From Nesterenkonia sphaerica (GTDB lineage: Bacteria; Actinomycetota; Actinomycetes; Actinomycetales; Micrococcaceae): a DNA stretch of 64,000 bases. Shown in pieces: positions 40,068 through 48,145 of the stretch. The first letter of the stretch is position 1. Every line of letters begins with the position of its first letter. The notes under the pieces are model-generated. The model was not told where the DNA came from and ran no database searches. It saw nothing but the letters and a program-made list of their open reading frames with translations. The DNA lies in NCBI RefSeq assembly GCF_005771565.1, contig NZ_VAWA01000011.1, forward strand, positions 1 through 64,000. The letters run 5' to 3'. Made by a program: the position numbers and the translations under genes.

Positions 40068-40871
40068 GTGAGAATCGCGACCTGGAATGTCAATTCGATG
40101 CGTGCCCGGGCCGACCGGGTGGAGGCCTGGCTGGAGAAGTCGGACGTCGACGTCCTGGCTATTCAGGAGACCAAGTGCAAGGACGAGAACTTCCCCTGGG
40201 AGCTCTTTGAGCGCAACGGCTACGAGGTGGCGCATTTCGGATTCAGCCAGTGGAACGGAGTGGCGATTGCCTCGCGGGTGGGCCTGACCGAGGTCGAGCG
40301 GGCGTTTCCCGACCAGCCGGCATTCGGCAAGAACGGCAAGGACCCGGTCGAAGAGGCCCGGGCGATTGGCGCCACGTGTAACGGCGTGCGGCTGTGGAGC
40401 CTCTACGTCCCCAACGGACGCTCACGCCATGACGAGCACATGGAGTACAAGCTGCGTTGGCTGCGCCAGCTGCGCGAACACGCACAGTCTTGGCTGGCTG
40501 AGGATCCGCACGCGCAGATCGCCTTGGCCGGGGACTGGAACATCGCCCCGGAGGATGACGACGTCTGGGATATCGACTTCTTTGAGCGAAACCAGCTGAC
40601 ACACGTCACCGCGGCCGAGCGGGAGGCGTTTCAGGAGTTTGTGCAGGCCGGCTTCACGGATGTGGTCCGCCCTCACACGCCGGGACCAGGGGTCTACACC
40701 TTCTGGGAGTACACCAGCCTGCGGTTCCAAAAGCGGCAAGGCATGCGGATCGACTGCCACCTGGCCTCACCTGCGCTGGCTGCCCGGGTGCGGCACGCGT
40801 ATGTGGACAAGGACGAGCGGCGGGGCAAGGGAGCCAGCGACCACGCCCCAGTGGTCATCGAGCTCAGCTAG
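40068..40871 (+). CDS. xthA: Exodeoxyribonuclease III
   Basis: This 267-residue AP endonuclease/exonuclease starts at a GTG. EEP-fold catalytic motifs are complete: RIATWNVNSMRAR (Asn), VLAIQETKC (Glu), YVPNGRS, ALAGDWNIAPEDDDVWD (Asp, Asn), RIDCHLASPAL (Asp), and GASDHAPVVIEL (Asp-His). It repairs abasic sites. It starts 29 bp after nadE and may share its transcript. Confidence 0.94.
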   Translation: MRIATWNVNSMRARADRVEAWLEKSDVDVLAIQETKCKDENFPWELFERNGYEVAHFGFSQWNGVAIASRVGLTEVERAFPDQPAFGKNGKDPVEEARAIGATCNGVRLWSLYVPNGRSRHDEHMEYKLRWLRQLREHAQSWLAEDPHAQIALAGDWNIAPEDDDVWDIDFFERNQLTHVTAAEREAFQEFVQAGFTDVVRPHTPGPGVYTFWEYTSLRFQKRQGMRIDCHLASPALAARVRHAYVDKDERRGKGASDHAPVVIELS

Positions 40872-40889
40872 GACCGCGGCCGGAACGGA

Positions 40890-41207
40890 TCACACGGTGT
40901 CGAAGTGGCCGGGAATGGACACCTGGTCCACCGGCACCGAGAAGCAGATCCCGTGGGAGTCGTCGCCGTCGAAGATGACCTCGTGCACGCAGGCCATCAA
41001 GGTTTTCACCTTTTCAGTGGGCACCACCATCATCAGCAGAGACTGCGCTCCGGTGAAGCGAACACCGAAGATGGTCCGGCGGGCGTGGGATCCGACGCCC
41101 CGCGCAGAGAGTGCGGTCACGCCCGTGGCGCCGGCGTCCTCCAACAGTGTGATCGCCTTTTCTTCCTGATCGTCTGGGGTGACCACGAACACCACGCTGT
41201 GGGCCAT
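40890..41207 (-). CDS. P-II-like signalling protein linked to DUF1538
   Basis: This protein has 105 residues from the ATG at 41207, which overlaps the DUF1538 stop as TGATG. It has an alpha/beta ferredoxin-like pattern: SVVFVVTPDDQEEKAITLLE, GATGVTALSARGVGSHARRT, and SLLMMVVPTEKVKTLMACVH. P-II family proteins of this kind follow DUF1538 membrane protein genes in other bacteria. Regulation of the membrane partner by a small ligand is inferred. Confidence 0.7.
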   Translation of the reverse strand: MAHSVVFVVTPDDQEEKAITLLEDAGATGVTALSARGVGSHARRTIFGVRFTGAQSLLMMVVPTEKVKTLMACVHEVIFDGDDSHGICFSVPVDQVSIPGHFDTV

Positions 41208-41842
41208 CAGGCACCCTGCCGGGTGGGGGAATCGGGCGTGGCCCCTCGGGCCGCTGCTGTGAGTCGCACAATGCAAGCATAACTAAGCACAGCTATCACG
41301 GGGCCGACCGAAGCGAAGGCAATCAGGCCGAAACCGTCCATCAGCACATCCCGCCCCGGCACTGCAGCCGTCAGGCCGATGCCCAAGGCGGTAATCAGCG
41401 GCACAGTGATCTCACTTGTCGTGACTCCCCCGAGGTCGAAGGCCAGCGGCACCAGGTCCTTGGGAGCGAGCAGCATCAGCACCAACGCCAGAACATACAA
41501 TCCAACGATGGCGCCGACGAAGGAGCCTCCGGTGAGAATTCTGAGCACCCCTATCCCGATGCCGAGCGCCACACCGCAGGCGACCAGCATACGCAGCGTG
41601 CTGGAGCGGAGCCGTTTCTCGGAGATCTCCTCTGCCTCATCACTGATCGCCATCAGTGCGGGCTCCGCCATGGTGGTCGCAAACCCGATCAGCACCCCGA
41701 ACAGGATGACCAGTAGCACCTGATCGGTCGCGATCAGCTGCTCGGCCATCTGGCGCCCCATCGGCAGCAGTCCGATGTCCAATCCCACGATGAACCCGTA
41801 GAGCCCCAGCACTACCAACCTAAAGCCGAGTGTGACCCCCAC
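41207..41842 (-). CDS. DUF1538 membrane protein, second half (different frame from first half)
   Basis: This protein has about 211 residues if it starts at the GTG at 41842. The frame stays open upstream, but only opposite the first DUF1538 gene. There are five to six hydrophobic segments, with the DUF1538 motif AEPALMAISDEAEEISEKRL and FDLGGVTTSEITVPLITALG. It begins with GVTLGFRLVVLGLYGFIVGL, which normally continues a FFQFVVLRR segment that sits at the end of the other gene. It overlaps that gene by 31 bp in another frame. Either the two are separate coupled genes or one double-domain gene is frameshifted. Confidence 0.7.
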   Translation of the reverse strand: MGVTLGFRLVVLGLYGFIVGLDIGLLPMGRQMAEQLIATDQVLLVILFGVLIGFATTMAEPALMAISDEAEEISEKRLRSSTLRMLVACGVALGIGIGVLRILTGGSFVGAIVGLYVLALVLMLLAPKDLVPLAFDLGGVTTSEITVPLITALGIGLTAAVPGRDVLMDGFGLIAFASVGPVIAVLSYACIVRLTAAARGATPDSPTRQGA

Positions 41843-42708
41843 CGGATTGCCCGCCGTCTGCGCAACACGACGAACTGGAAGAACAGCACCACCGCAATAA
41901 CCGGCAGGACGTCGCGCACCACCGTCATCAGTCCCACCACCAGATGCAGCCACTGCAACTGACCCTCGGGAGCCTCCGGGGCGCCCAGGTCTGCCGGGGC
42001 ACCGAATCGGTATACAGCGATACCGTAGAGCTGCACGCTGATCATCGGCACCATCACGCACAGTGCCATCAGGCCGAACCCGTCTCCCAGTCGGCTCCTG
42101 CCGCGTATCGAGGCTGCCATGCCGATTCCGATCGCGGCGATCAGCGGTACGGTGACAATATTGGTGGTCACTCCGCCGGAGTCGTAGGCAAGGCTGGCCA
42201 CCTCTTGCGGTGAGACCAGAGTGAGGGCAAGCACCACGCCATAGCCGATCAGCAGCACGCGGTGCAGCGGCCACCCTAGGAAGACACGCACGGCTCCGAG
42301 GACCATCACCGCGCCCACGCTGAGCGCAATGACAAACCGCAGGGTGAGGCTGTTGATCCGACCCTCGCTGACTAATTCTGCCTGGTCGGCCACAGAGATC
42401 AGTGCTGGTTCCGCAATCACCGCGGCAAATCCGATGCCGAAGCAGAAGGGCAGCAGCTTCCACAATGACGCCGTTTTCACCAGTTTGTTGGTGATGGATT
42501 TTCCGACCGGGAAGACGCTGCGCTCGAGTCCCTCCAAGAAGAGGGCGATGCCAGCTGCGACGATCAGCAGGCCGGTCAGGATGGAGATGGCATTCTCAGG
42601 CATCTGCCGGAAGACGGCGGCCTGAAAGAGCAGGACTACGGCGAGAATCGGAGCCAATGCTTTCAGCGCGTGGATAAATCTGCGCCGCAGGGAGTGCAGC
42701 AGCTTCAC
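41812..42708 (-). CDS. DUF1538 membrane protein, first half
   Basis: This protein has 298 residues from a GTG with AGGGGAG 5 bp upstream. DUF1538 motifs are AEPALISVADQAELVSEGRI and YDSGGVTTNIVTVPLIAAIG, with about eight hydrophobic segments. After VVLFFQFVVLRRR the last 14 residues (AIRWGSHSALGW region) look out of frame. They coincide with the point where the next DUF1538 half begins in another frame. The family is thought to be a membrane transporter of unknown substrate. Confidence 0.72.
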   Translation of the reverse strand: MKLLHSLRRRFIHALKALAPILAVVLLFQAAVFRQMPENAISILTGLLIVAAGIALFLEGLERSVFPVGKSITNKLVKTASLWKLLPFCFGIGFAAVIAEPALISVADQAELVSEGRINSLTLRFVIALSVGAVMVLGAVRVFLGWPLHRVLLIGYGVVLALTLVSPQEVASLAYDSGGVTTNIVTVPLIAAIGIGMAASIRGRSRLGDGFGLMALCVMVPMISVQLYGIAVYRFGAPADLGAPEAPEGQLQWLHLVVGLMTVVRDVLPVIAVVLFFQFVVLRRRRAIRWGSHSALGW

Positions 42709-42853
42709 GTTCGCTCCCCTCCGCGCGCCCGCCGCACACCGCCGGTCTGTATGTCCTGTACCAGGATACGTGCAGCTACAACAGTGCCGGACCGTGGTGG
42801 TGGAGCCAGGGCCCCACTCTGGATTCCGCGAAGCTCCGGAGTAGGCTGGGCGC

Positions 42854-43285
42854 ATGGAGCCACGCATCTCCCTGGTCACTTTGGCGGTGGACCACCTCGG
42901 TCGATCGAGGGAGTTTTACGTGGTCGGGCTGGGGTGGGAGCCAGCGGTGGAGGCCCCCGGAGTTGTCATGATCAAGACTGGCCAGCACCTTCTTTTCTCG
43001 CTGTGGGACAGGTCTGAGTTCGAAGAAGAGGTCGGCCCGGTTGCCCGTGGATCTGGCGTGCCCCCGATTTCCTTGGCGCATAATGTCGCTTCGCGGGACG
43101 AGGTCGACGCCGTGCTGGCAACTGCTCGGTCCGCCGGTGCGAGCCATGTGTCGCAGGCCGTCGAACGCCGGTGGGGAGGCTATAGCGGCTACTTCGCCGA
43201 CCCTGACGGATACCGGTGGGAGATCGCCTGGGCCCCCGGGGCCATTGAGGCGTTGGTGCTTCCCGGCCATGAGCCCCAAGCTTAA
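42854..43285 (+). CDS. VOC (glyoxalase/bleomycin resistance) family protein
   Basis: This 143-residue protein has paired beta-alpha-beta-beta-beta units: ISLVTLAVDHLGRSREFYVV at the start, GVVMIKTGQHLLFSLWDRSE, and GGYSGYFADPDGYRWEIAWA at the end. The FADPDGYRWE ending is the VOC metal-site motif. Function within this large superfamily cannot be set. A strong terminator follows. Confidence 0.85.
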   Translation: MEPRISLVTLAVDHLGRSREFYVVGLGWEPAVEAPGVVMIKTGQHLLFSLWDRSEFEEEVGPVARGSGVPPISLAHNVASRDEVDAVLATARSAGASHVSQAVERRWGGYSGYFADPDGYRWEIAWAPGAIEALVLPGHEPQA

Positions 43286-43288
43286 AGA

Positions 43289-43318
43289 CTGAAACCCCCG
43301 GTTTCCCAGGGGTTTCAG
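43289..43318. terminator. Terminator between VOC gene and tRNA cluster
   Basis: CTGAAACCCC (43289-43298) pairs perfectly with GGGGTTTCAG (43309-43318) around a 10-nt loop. It ends the rightward VOC gene and also the leftward tRNA transcript. Confidence 0.75.
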
Positions 43319-43339
43319 TGCCGAGACACCGGCTATTCG

Positions 43340-43412
43340 TGGCTCCGACCGGCGTCGATCCGGTGACCTTTCGATTTTCAGTCGAACGCTCTACCAACTG
43401 AGCTACAGAGCC
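43340..43412 (-). tRNA. tRNA-Phe (GAA)
   Basis: The gene is 73 nt on the minus strand. The acceptor stem GGCTCTG/CGGAGCC has one G-T pair and the discriminator is A. The D-arm is AGCTCAGTTGGTAGAGC, the anticodon loop is CTGAAAA with anticodon GAA, and the T-arm is CCGGATCGACGCCGG. No CCA is encoded. Confidence 0.95.
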
Positions 43413-43434
43413 AAGTCTGAAAACCGATGTCCTG

Positions 43435-43508
43435 CGACCCTGACGGGACTTGAACCCGCGACCTCCGCCGTGACAGGGCGGCGCGCTAACCAACTGCGCC
43501 ACAGGGCC
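43435..43508 (-). tRNA. tRNA-Asp (GTC)
   Basis: The gene is 74 nt on the minus strand. The acceptor stem is GGCCCTG/CAGGGTC and the discriminator is G. The D-arm is GGCGCAGTTGGTTAGCGC. The anticodon stem CCGCC encloses CTGTCAC with anticodon GTC, and the T-arm is GCGGGTTCAAGTCCCG. It lies 22 bp from tRNA-Phe, so the genes are probably co-transcribed. Confidence 0.95.
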
Positions 43509-43596
43509 TTACGTGCTGCTGTGCCGAACTCGGCACGAGGAGAAACTTTATCAGAGCTTCTCCGGCTCCGCCACTTCGCAAGAGTGCCGGAACACG

Positions 43597-43669
43597 TACC
43601 CCCAACGGGATTCGAACCCGTGCCGCCGCCGTGAAAGGGCGGTGTCCTAGGCCGCTAGACGATGGGGGC
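43597..43669 (-). tRNA. tRNA-Glu (TTC)
   Basis: The gene is 73 nt on the minus strand. The acceptor stem is GCCCCCA/TGGGGGT and the discriminator is A. The D-arm is GTCTAGCGGCCTAGGAC, the anticodon loop is CTTTCAC with anticodon TTC, and the T-arm is ACGGGTTCGAATCCCGT. It is first in the Glu-Asp-Phe order, a common actinobacterial cluster. Confidence 0.95.
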
Positions 43670-43813
43670 CCGAACCCTGCGAGGAAGTCAGAGACTCCCC
43701 TCAGGGGAACCTGTAAGAGTCTAGTTCCTCATGCCTCAGCGCGGCAAATTGCGCACTGCCAGCCACCCGCCTGAACGGCGATTGCTGCCCCGTACCCCCT
43801 TTAGACTGAGTCG

Positions 43814-44179
43814 ATGCCCGTTCAGATGAGCGATGACGAGTTCGATGCCGCGGTGACCGACGCCCTCGACCTGATTCCTTCGGAGCTTGCCGCGAAAATC
43901 GAGAATGTGGCCTTCTTTGCCGAAGAGCGCTACCAACCCGAACCGTGGGAGGATCCGAACACTGTACTGCTAGGGCTCTACGAAGGGATTCCCCTGACCG
44001 AACGGGGAGGCGAGCCGTGGGCCATGCCGGACCGGATCACCTTATATAAGGAAGCGATTCTGGAAACCTGTGAGACTCGCCAAGATGTCGTGGAACAGGT
44101 CACCATCACCGTCATCCACGAGGTAGCACACCATTTCGGCATCAGTGACGAGACTCTGCACCAACTCGGCTGGGGCTAG
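43814..44179 (+). CDS. Zincin-like metallopeptidase family protein
   Basis: This 121-residue protein has the zinc motif HEVAHHFGISD (first His at about residue 102), giving an HExxH site plus the downstream Asp of the MpgF/DUF1025-type zincin fold. The N-terminal part has FDAAVTDALDLIPSELAAKI, and LGLYEGIPLTERGG is in the middle. Cytosolic, no signal peptide. Function is not established. Confidence 0.85.
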   Translation: MPVQMSDDEFDAAVTDALDLIPSELAAKIENVAFFAEERYQPEPWEDPNTVLLGLYEGIPLTERGGEPWAMPDRITLYKEAILETCETRQDVVEQVTITVIHEVAHHFGISDETLHQLGWG

Positions 44180-44248
44180 CAGCACAACTGTCCGTGCAGA
44201 TCGAGCAGCTGGATGCTTAGCACAACCCTGTGCTGAAGTTGTGGAGCT

Positions 44249-44275
44249 CCAACCTTCAACCTACTTGAAGGTTGG
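44249..44275 (+). terminator. Terminator after the metallopeptidase gene
   Basis: CCAACCTTCAA (44249-44259) and TTGAAGGTTGG (44265-44275) form a perfect 11-bp stem with a 5-nt loop, 70 bp after the peptidase stop. Confidence 0.7.
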
Positions 44276-44407
44276 CAAACATGGATTTTGCCCCTTGGAT
44301 CCCCGGAAATACGGGTTTTTGTCTTCACAGCTTCGTCACAGAAACGACACGGCCTATTGCCTCCGTGACCTTTTCGCAATTATCGTGAACGCCAGCAGCA
44401 CCGCGAA

Positions 44408-44528
44408 GGGTCCACGCCAGACGCGTTTCCCATCGCAGTCGCTCACACGAAGGGTCATCGCACCCGGGAGGTGAGCGTCCGCGTCTGGACCGGACCCACA
44501 GCCCGCCTTTCCCAAGACGGGGCAGGCT
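44408..44528 (+). ncRNA. Structured 5' leader RNA upstream of the NlpC/P60 gene, candidate riboswitch
   Basis: Four nested helices can be read: GGGTCC (44408) with GGACCC (44492), CCAGACGCG (44417) with CGCGTCTGG (44480), GCTCAC (44441) with GTGAGC (44471), and GGGT (44452) with ACCC (44462). Each is perfect, separated by short internal loops and a larger asymmetric one. A second hairpin, AGCCCGCCT (44500-44508) with GGGCAGGCT (44520-44528), follows and ends about 40 nt before the start codon. Cyclic-di-AMP riboswitches often precede actinobacterial NlpC/P60 genes, but I do not see that aptamer's conserved bases here, so the class is open. Confidence 0.55.
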
Positions 44529-44568
44529 GACGCGGCACTGCGCCCATGAGAAAAAGTGAGGAACTACC

Positions 44569-46887
44569 GTGAAGCACCCCCGCAATCTTGCGGCGGCGGC
44601 CGTCACCGCCGCCGTCGTGACGACAGCACTTGTCGGGACCACCCTGGTCGCTGATCGCACCTCCGATGATTCGATTGACCAGGCCACTGACCAGGCTCTC
44701 TCGGCTGAAACTCTCGTGCGGACTGATCTGCCCGAGGTTCCCTCAGCGGACGATATCTCCACGGCCAGGGAATCACAGGACGCCCGAGACAGCATGATGG
44801 TCGACATCGTGGGCCGTATTGACCAGGCTATCGACCGGGCCGACGAGCTGGAACTTGAGCTGATGCGCCAGCACTCCCTGGCTCAGGCGCGCCTTCAGGA
44901 GGCCGCAGACCTGCAGCAGGAAGCTGAAGACGCCGCAGAGGCTGCTGAGGCAGCCATGGCGATGGACGCCTCCGAGGAGTACCAGGAAGGCGACACCTCC
45001 GCCGCCGACGTCCTGTTGGGCGATGAGGACGCACTGGCCGAGGACGCCACTGATCAGCAGCGCTCCGACCAGGCCGAACGTGAAGCTGTCGATGCCGCTC
45101 AATTGCAGCGCGAAGCCGAAGCCGCCTCCGACGCCGCTGCGAGCGCCTCCGAGGAAGCTGCTGCGACGCTGGCCAGCACCGGCACCCAAAGCGGATCCAC
45201 CCAAGTGGGCCTTGAAGATCTCGACAATGTGCTCCGGGACCTGCTGGACACCCTGCGGGAAGAGGAAGGCTTCGAAGGCAGCCTCAACGAGTTCCTCACC
45301 TTCATGTACGGCGAGAACGACCGTACCGACGGCGGCTCCGGGTACTTCGACGCCGATGGGAATCTCGACGGCGACGCACTGCGCGAACGCATCCGCCAGC
45401 TTCGAGCCGCTGGACCTCAAGTAGAGGTCGCAGCCGCCGAAGAGACCCCAGATACCACCGAGGATTCTTCGGACGATGCGGAAGGGGAAGCCACGTCGTC
45501 CGAAGAATCTGAGGTCACCGAGCCTCCCTCGCTGGAGTCGCTGAGCTCCGAGCAGCGCCGGCTTCTCTCGCAGGCCGCCGAGCTGGAGAACTTCGACAGT
45601 ACGTCTGCGTACTATCGGGTGGTGCTGAGCAACTCCGACCTGACCAGCGGCGGGACTGTGGACTGGGACGCCTTCAGCGCCCACGTCGACTTCCTGAACT
45701 CTCAGTCCGAGGAGGCTGAGACCGATGCGGCGGAGTCGACCCCTTCGCCGAGCCCCACCTCAACTCCCTCGCCGAGCCCGACCGCCTCGCCGTCACCCTC
45801 GCCCACCGCGACGACATCGTCTGTGCCGGGATACAACTCGCTGAGTTCGGGGCAGCAGTCACTGCTCTCTGAGGCTGCGGACCTGGAACCGGACTTTGAC
45901 GGTGGTGCCCGCGACTACTACACGCTGCTGCAGAGCAATGATCTCTTCACCACCAGCAGCGGTGCCGTGAACTGGACCGTGCTTGAGGGTCACGTCTCTT
46001 ACCTGAACAACCAGGCGGAGGCCCGCTCCAGCGCGCAGCAGGAGAGCAGCTCGGAACAAAGCAGCACGGAGCAGAGCACCCAGAGTGCCGCCCCCAGCCC
46101 CTCACCTACACGCACCTCCTCACCGAGCCCGACGCCGACCCCCTCGCCGTCACCGACTCAGACCTCGAGTCCAGCACCCTCACACTGGGACGACCTCAGC
46201 AGTGAGCTGCGCAGCCTGCTCAGCGAGGGTGCTCAGCTGGAGCCCGGCTTCACCGGCTCCGGTGGCGACTACTGGCGAGCAGCTCTGCAGAATCCTGAGC
46301 TGACCAACAGCGATGGCACGGTTTCCACCTCGAAGCTGGCCTCTCACGTCAGCACCCTGCGAAACCAACAGAGCACGTCCTCGGAGAGCTCCTCCACTAG
46401 CGGCAGCTCTTCCTCCAGCAGCTCTTCAGGGAGCTCCTCCAGCGGCAGCTCCTCCACCAGCGACAGCTCAAGTGGCAGCAGCACTGCCTCATCCTCCACC
46501 AGCAGTGGGTCACAGCCCGCCAGCAGCAGCAGCGGAAGCAACGCTGCGTCGATCGCGGTGAACTGGGCCCGCAATGAGGCCACCCGTCCCGGCACCAGCT
46601 ATGTGCTGGGGGCCAATGGGCCCGACGCCTGGGACTGCTCCAGCTTCACCCAGGCAGCGTACCGGGCAGCGGGAGTCAGCTTGGGCCGCACCACCTGGGA
46701 TCAGATGGTTCAGGGCCAGGAGGTCTCATGGGCGGACCGCCGTCCAGGTGACCTCATATTCTGGGACGACTGGCATATGGCAATCTATCTCGGCGACGGC
46801 ATGATGGCCGACGCTGGCAACCCGAGAGTGGGAGTGTCAGTGCGCAGCGTCTTCGGCAGCCCGACCATGGTCCGCCGCGTCGCATAA
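44569..46887 (+). CDS. Secreted NlpC/P60 peptidoglycan hydrolase with repeated ~60-residue modules
   Basis: This protein has 772 residues from a GTG. A signal peptide (about 1-29) is followed by a charged Ala/Glu/Gln-rich coiled coil (about 60-205). Three similar modules start near residues 321, 421 and 539, each with LSS-x-x-x-x-LLS-(E/Q)-(A/G)-A-(E/D/Q)-LE, an aromatic YY/YW and a closing HV-x-x-L-x-NQ. A more distant copy may start near 214. Ser/Thr/Pro linkers (PSPSPT repeats) separate them, and a 60-residue Ser/Gly tract precedes the NlpC/P60 domain (about 659-772), with Cys690 in WDCSSFTQAAYRAAG and His736 in DDWHMAIYLGDG. It probably cleaves peptide cross-links at the cell surface. The modules may bind the wall. 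Confidence 0.85.
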   Translation: MKHPRNLAAAAVTAAVVTTALVGTTLVADRTSDDSIDQATDQALSAETLVRTDLPEVPSADDISTARESQDARDSMMVDIVGRIDQAIDRADELELELMRQHSLAQARLQEAADLQQEAEDAAEAAEAAMAMDASEEYQEGDTSAADVLLGDEDALAEDATDQQRSDQAEREAVDAAQLQREAEAASDAAASASEEAAATLASTGTQSGSTQVGLEDLDNVLRDLLDTLREEEGFEGSLNEFLTFMYGENDRTDGGSGYFDADGNLDGDALRERIRQLRAAGPQVEVAAAEETPDTTEDSSDDAEGEATSSEESEVTEPPSLESLSSEQRRLLSQAAELENFDSTSAYYRVVLSNSDLTSGGTVDWDAFSAHVDFLNSQSEEAETDAAESTPSPSPTSTPSPSPTASPSPSPTATTSSVPGYNSLSSGQQSLLSEAADLEPDFDGGARDYYTLLQSNDLFTTSSGAVNWTVLEGHVSYLNNQAEARSSAQQESSSEQSSTEQSTQSAAPSPSPTRTSSPSPTPTPSPSPTQTSSPAPSHWDDLSSELRSLLSEGAQLEPGFTGSGGDYWRAALQNPELTNSDGTVSTSKLASHVSTLRNQQSTSSESSSTSGSSSSSSSSGSSSSGSSSTSDSSSGSSTASSSTSSGSQPASSSSGSNAASIAVNWARNEATRPGTSYVLGANGPDAWDCSSFTQAAYRAAGVSLGRTTWDQMVQGQEVSWADRRPGDLIFWDDWHMAIYLGDGMMADAGNPRVGVSVRSVFGSPTMVRRVA

Positions 46888-46897
46888 TTTCACATAA

Positions 46898-46946
46898 GAA
46901 CCGTTGAGGGCCCCGGCAGGTGAACTGCCGGGGCCCTCAACGGTTC
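46898..46946. terminator. Very strong bidirectional terminator after the NlpC/P60 gene
   Basis: A perfect 22-bp inverted repeat (46898-46919 and 46925-46946) with the loop GTGAA. It separates the convergent NlpC/P60 and universal stress protein genes. Nothing else is seen in 46888-47027. Confidence 0.88.
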
Positions 46947-47027
46947 AACGTGTGAAGGCGTGAAACGCCACTCCCCCGGTGAAGGTGCGCAGCGCAAGTG
47001 AGTCCAGTTCAGCGGTCCCTGGTCAGC

Positions 47028-48065
47028 TCAGAGAACCGGTCCGAAGTCCGCACGGTTCTTGATGCGCTCGTCGTCCCCGTCAGGTACCACCATCAGCGGA
47101 CCTTCGGCATGCTGAAGCACACCCTGTGAGGTGGAGCCCAGGAGCATGCCCGCGAACCCTCCGCGTCCCCTGGTGCCCAGGACGGTCAGCTGGGCATGGC
47201 GGGTCTCTTCCACCAGCACATCCACTGCTGTGCCATCGATGACTTCAATCTCGATATTCAGCTCCGGGAAGTGGCTGTTGAGCCAGGCGCGGCCGGCACT
47301 GAGCTTCTTCTCAAGCTCGGCCTGGGCATCTGAGTCATCGATATGCGTGGGAATCCACACCAGCGTGGATCCCAGAGGCGGCAGCGCACAGACCAAACGC
47401 AGCTCGACACCGCGCTCCAGCGCTTCCTGTGCGGCGACAAGTGCCGCGACGCGGCCGTAGTCTGAGCCGTCGACGCCGGCCACCACGGGCCGGGAGTCCC
47501 GGGTCCGGATGGGGTGGGCGCCCTCCTGAATGAGCGCTTCAGGGGCCTCCGCGCCAGGGTGGGGGCTCGACGAGACGATAGGGATGGCGCCGGTGGCGGT
47601 GGTCATCGCGTTCTCCTCCTTGATGGAGAACTTCAGCGGCACCAGGACCGTGGGGCATTTGGCATGGGCGGGGAGCGCTGAGGACACTGAGCCCAGCAGC
47701 CGCCCCAGGAAGCCACCGCGTCCCCGCGAACCAACCACGAGCACCTCGGCACGTTCGGCATATTCCAGCAGCACAGCTGTGGGGTCTCCGGATTCGATCC
47801 GATAGTCCACCTCTCCCGGATAGTCCCGGAGGAACTGCCGCGCTTGGCGCATCACACGTTCTGCCCCCACTTTGAGCGATGAATCGTCCATCATGGCATA
47901 GCCGCCATCCATGGAAGAGGCGGCAAATGCCGGAATGGAGTAGGCGGTGAGGACTGTCAGCGGGAGTTTGCGGCGGTAGGCCTCAGCAGCAGCCCAGTGC
48001 GTTGCCCGCAGTGACTGTTCAGAGCCGTCCACACCAACGACCACGCCGGGATTTTCCTGAATCAT
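47028..48065 (-). CDS. Universal stress protein with two USP domains
   Basis: This protein has 345 residues. The first domain is about 1-150 (VVVGVDGSEQSLRATHWAAA, and the nucleotide loop VVGSRGRGGFLGRLLGSVSS). The second is about 190-335 (VVAGVDGSDYGRVAALVAAQ and TVLGTRGRGGFAGMLLGSTS). Both carry the G-2x-G-9x-G(S/T) ATP-binding pattern, so both may bind ATP. The ATG has AGGAGG upstream. It is a single gene that may act in stress or dormancy, as in other actinobacteria. Confidence 0.93.
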   Translation of the reverse strand: MIQENPGVVVGVDGSEQSLRATHWAAAEAYRRKLPLTVLTAYSIPAFAASSMDGGYAMMDDSSLKVGAERVMRQARQFLRDYPGEVDYRIESGDPTAVLLEYAERAEVLVVGSRGRGGFLGRLLGSVSSALPAHAKCPTVLVPLKFSIKEENAMTTATGAIPIVSSSPHPGAEAPEALIQEGAHPIRTRDSRPVVAGVDGSDYGRVAALVAAQEALERGVELRLVCALPPLGSTLVWIPTHIDDSDAQAELEKKLSAGRAWLNSHFPELNIEIEVIDGTAVDVLVEETRHAQLTVLGTRGRGGFAGMLLGSTSQGVLQHAEGPLMVVPDGDDERIKNRADFGPVL

Positions 48066-48145
48066 GATGGCCCTCCTCCTATCAGGTGTGCTTTTATGGT
48101 ACCGATCACACCTGGGGCTCGCGAAGCTCTAGCCGACGTGGCACA

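Larger units (their letters stand above)
44180..44568 (+). other. 389-bp leader region of the NlpC/P60 gene
   Basis: This gap has no gene. It holds the terminator of the peptidase gene (44249-44275), then about 130 bp that should include a promoter, then a long nested RNA structure (44408-44497) and a second hairpin (44500-44528). The GTG of the NlpC/P60 gene at 44569 follows, with GAGGAA upstream. I could not choose a single promoter. Confidence 0.6.

Noticed and set aside
42972-43502. 176-codon minus-strand ORF covering tRNA-Phe and part of tRNA-Asp
   Set aside because: It translates through tRNA sequence and the VOC gene in antisense; the tRNAs and VOC fold are convincing.
44300-44568. 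Definite c-di-AMP (ydaO) riboswitch
   Set aside because: The gene context fits, but I could not find the conserved bases of that class; it is listed only as a structured leader.
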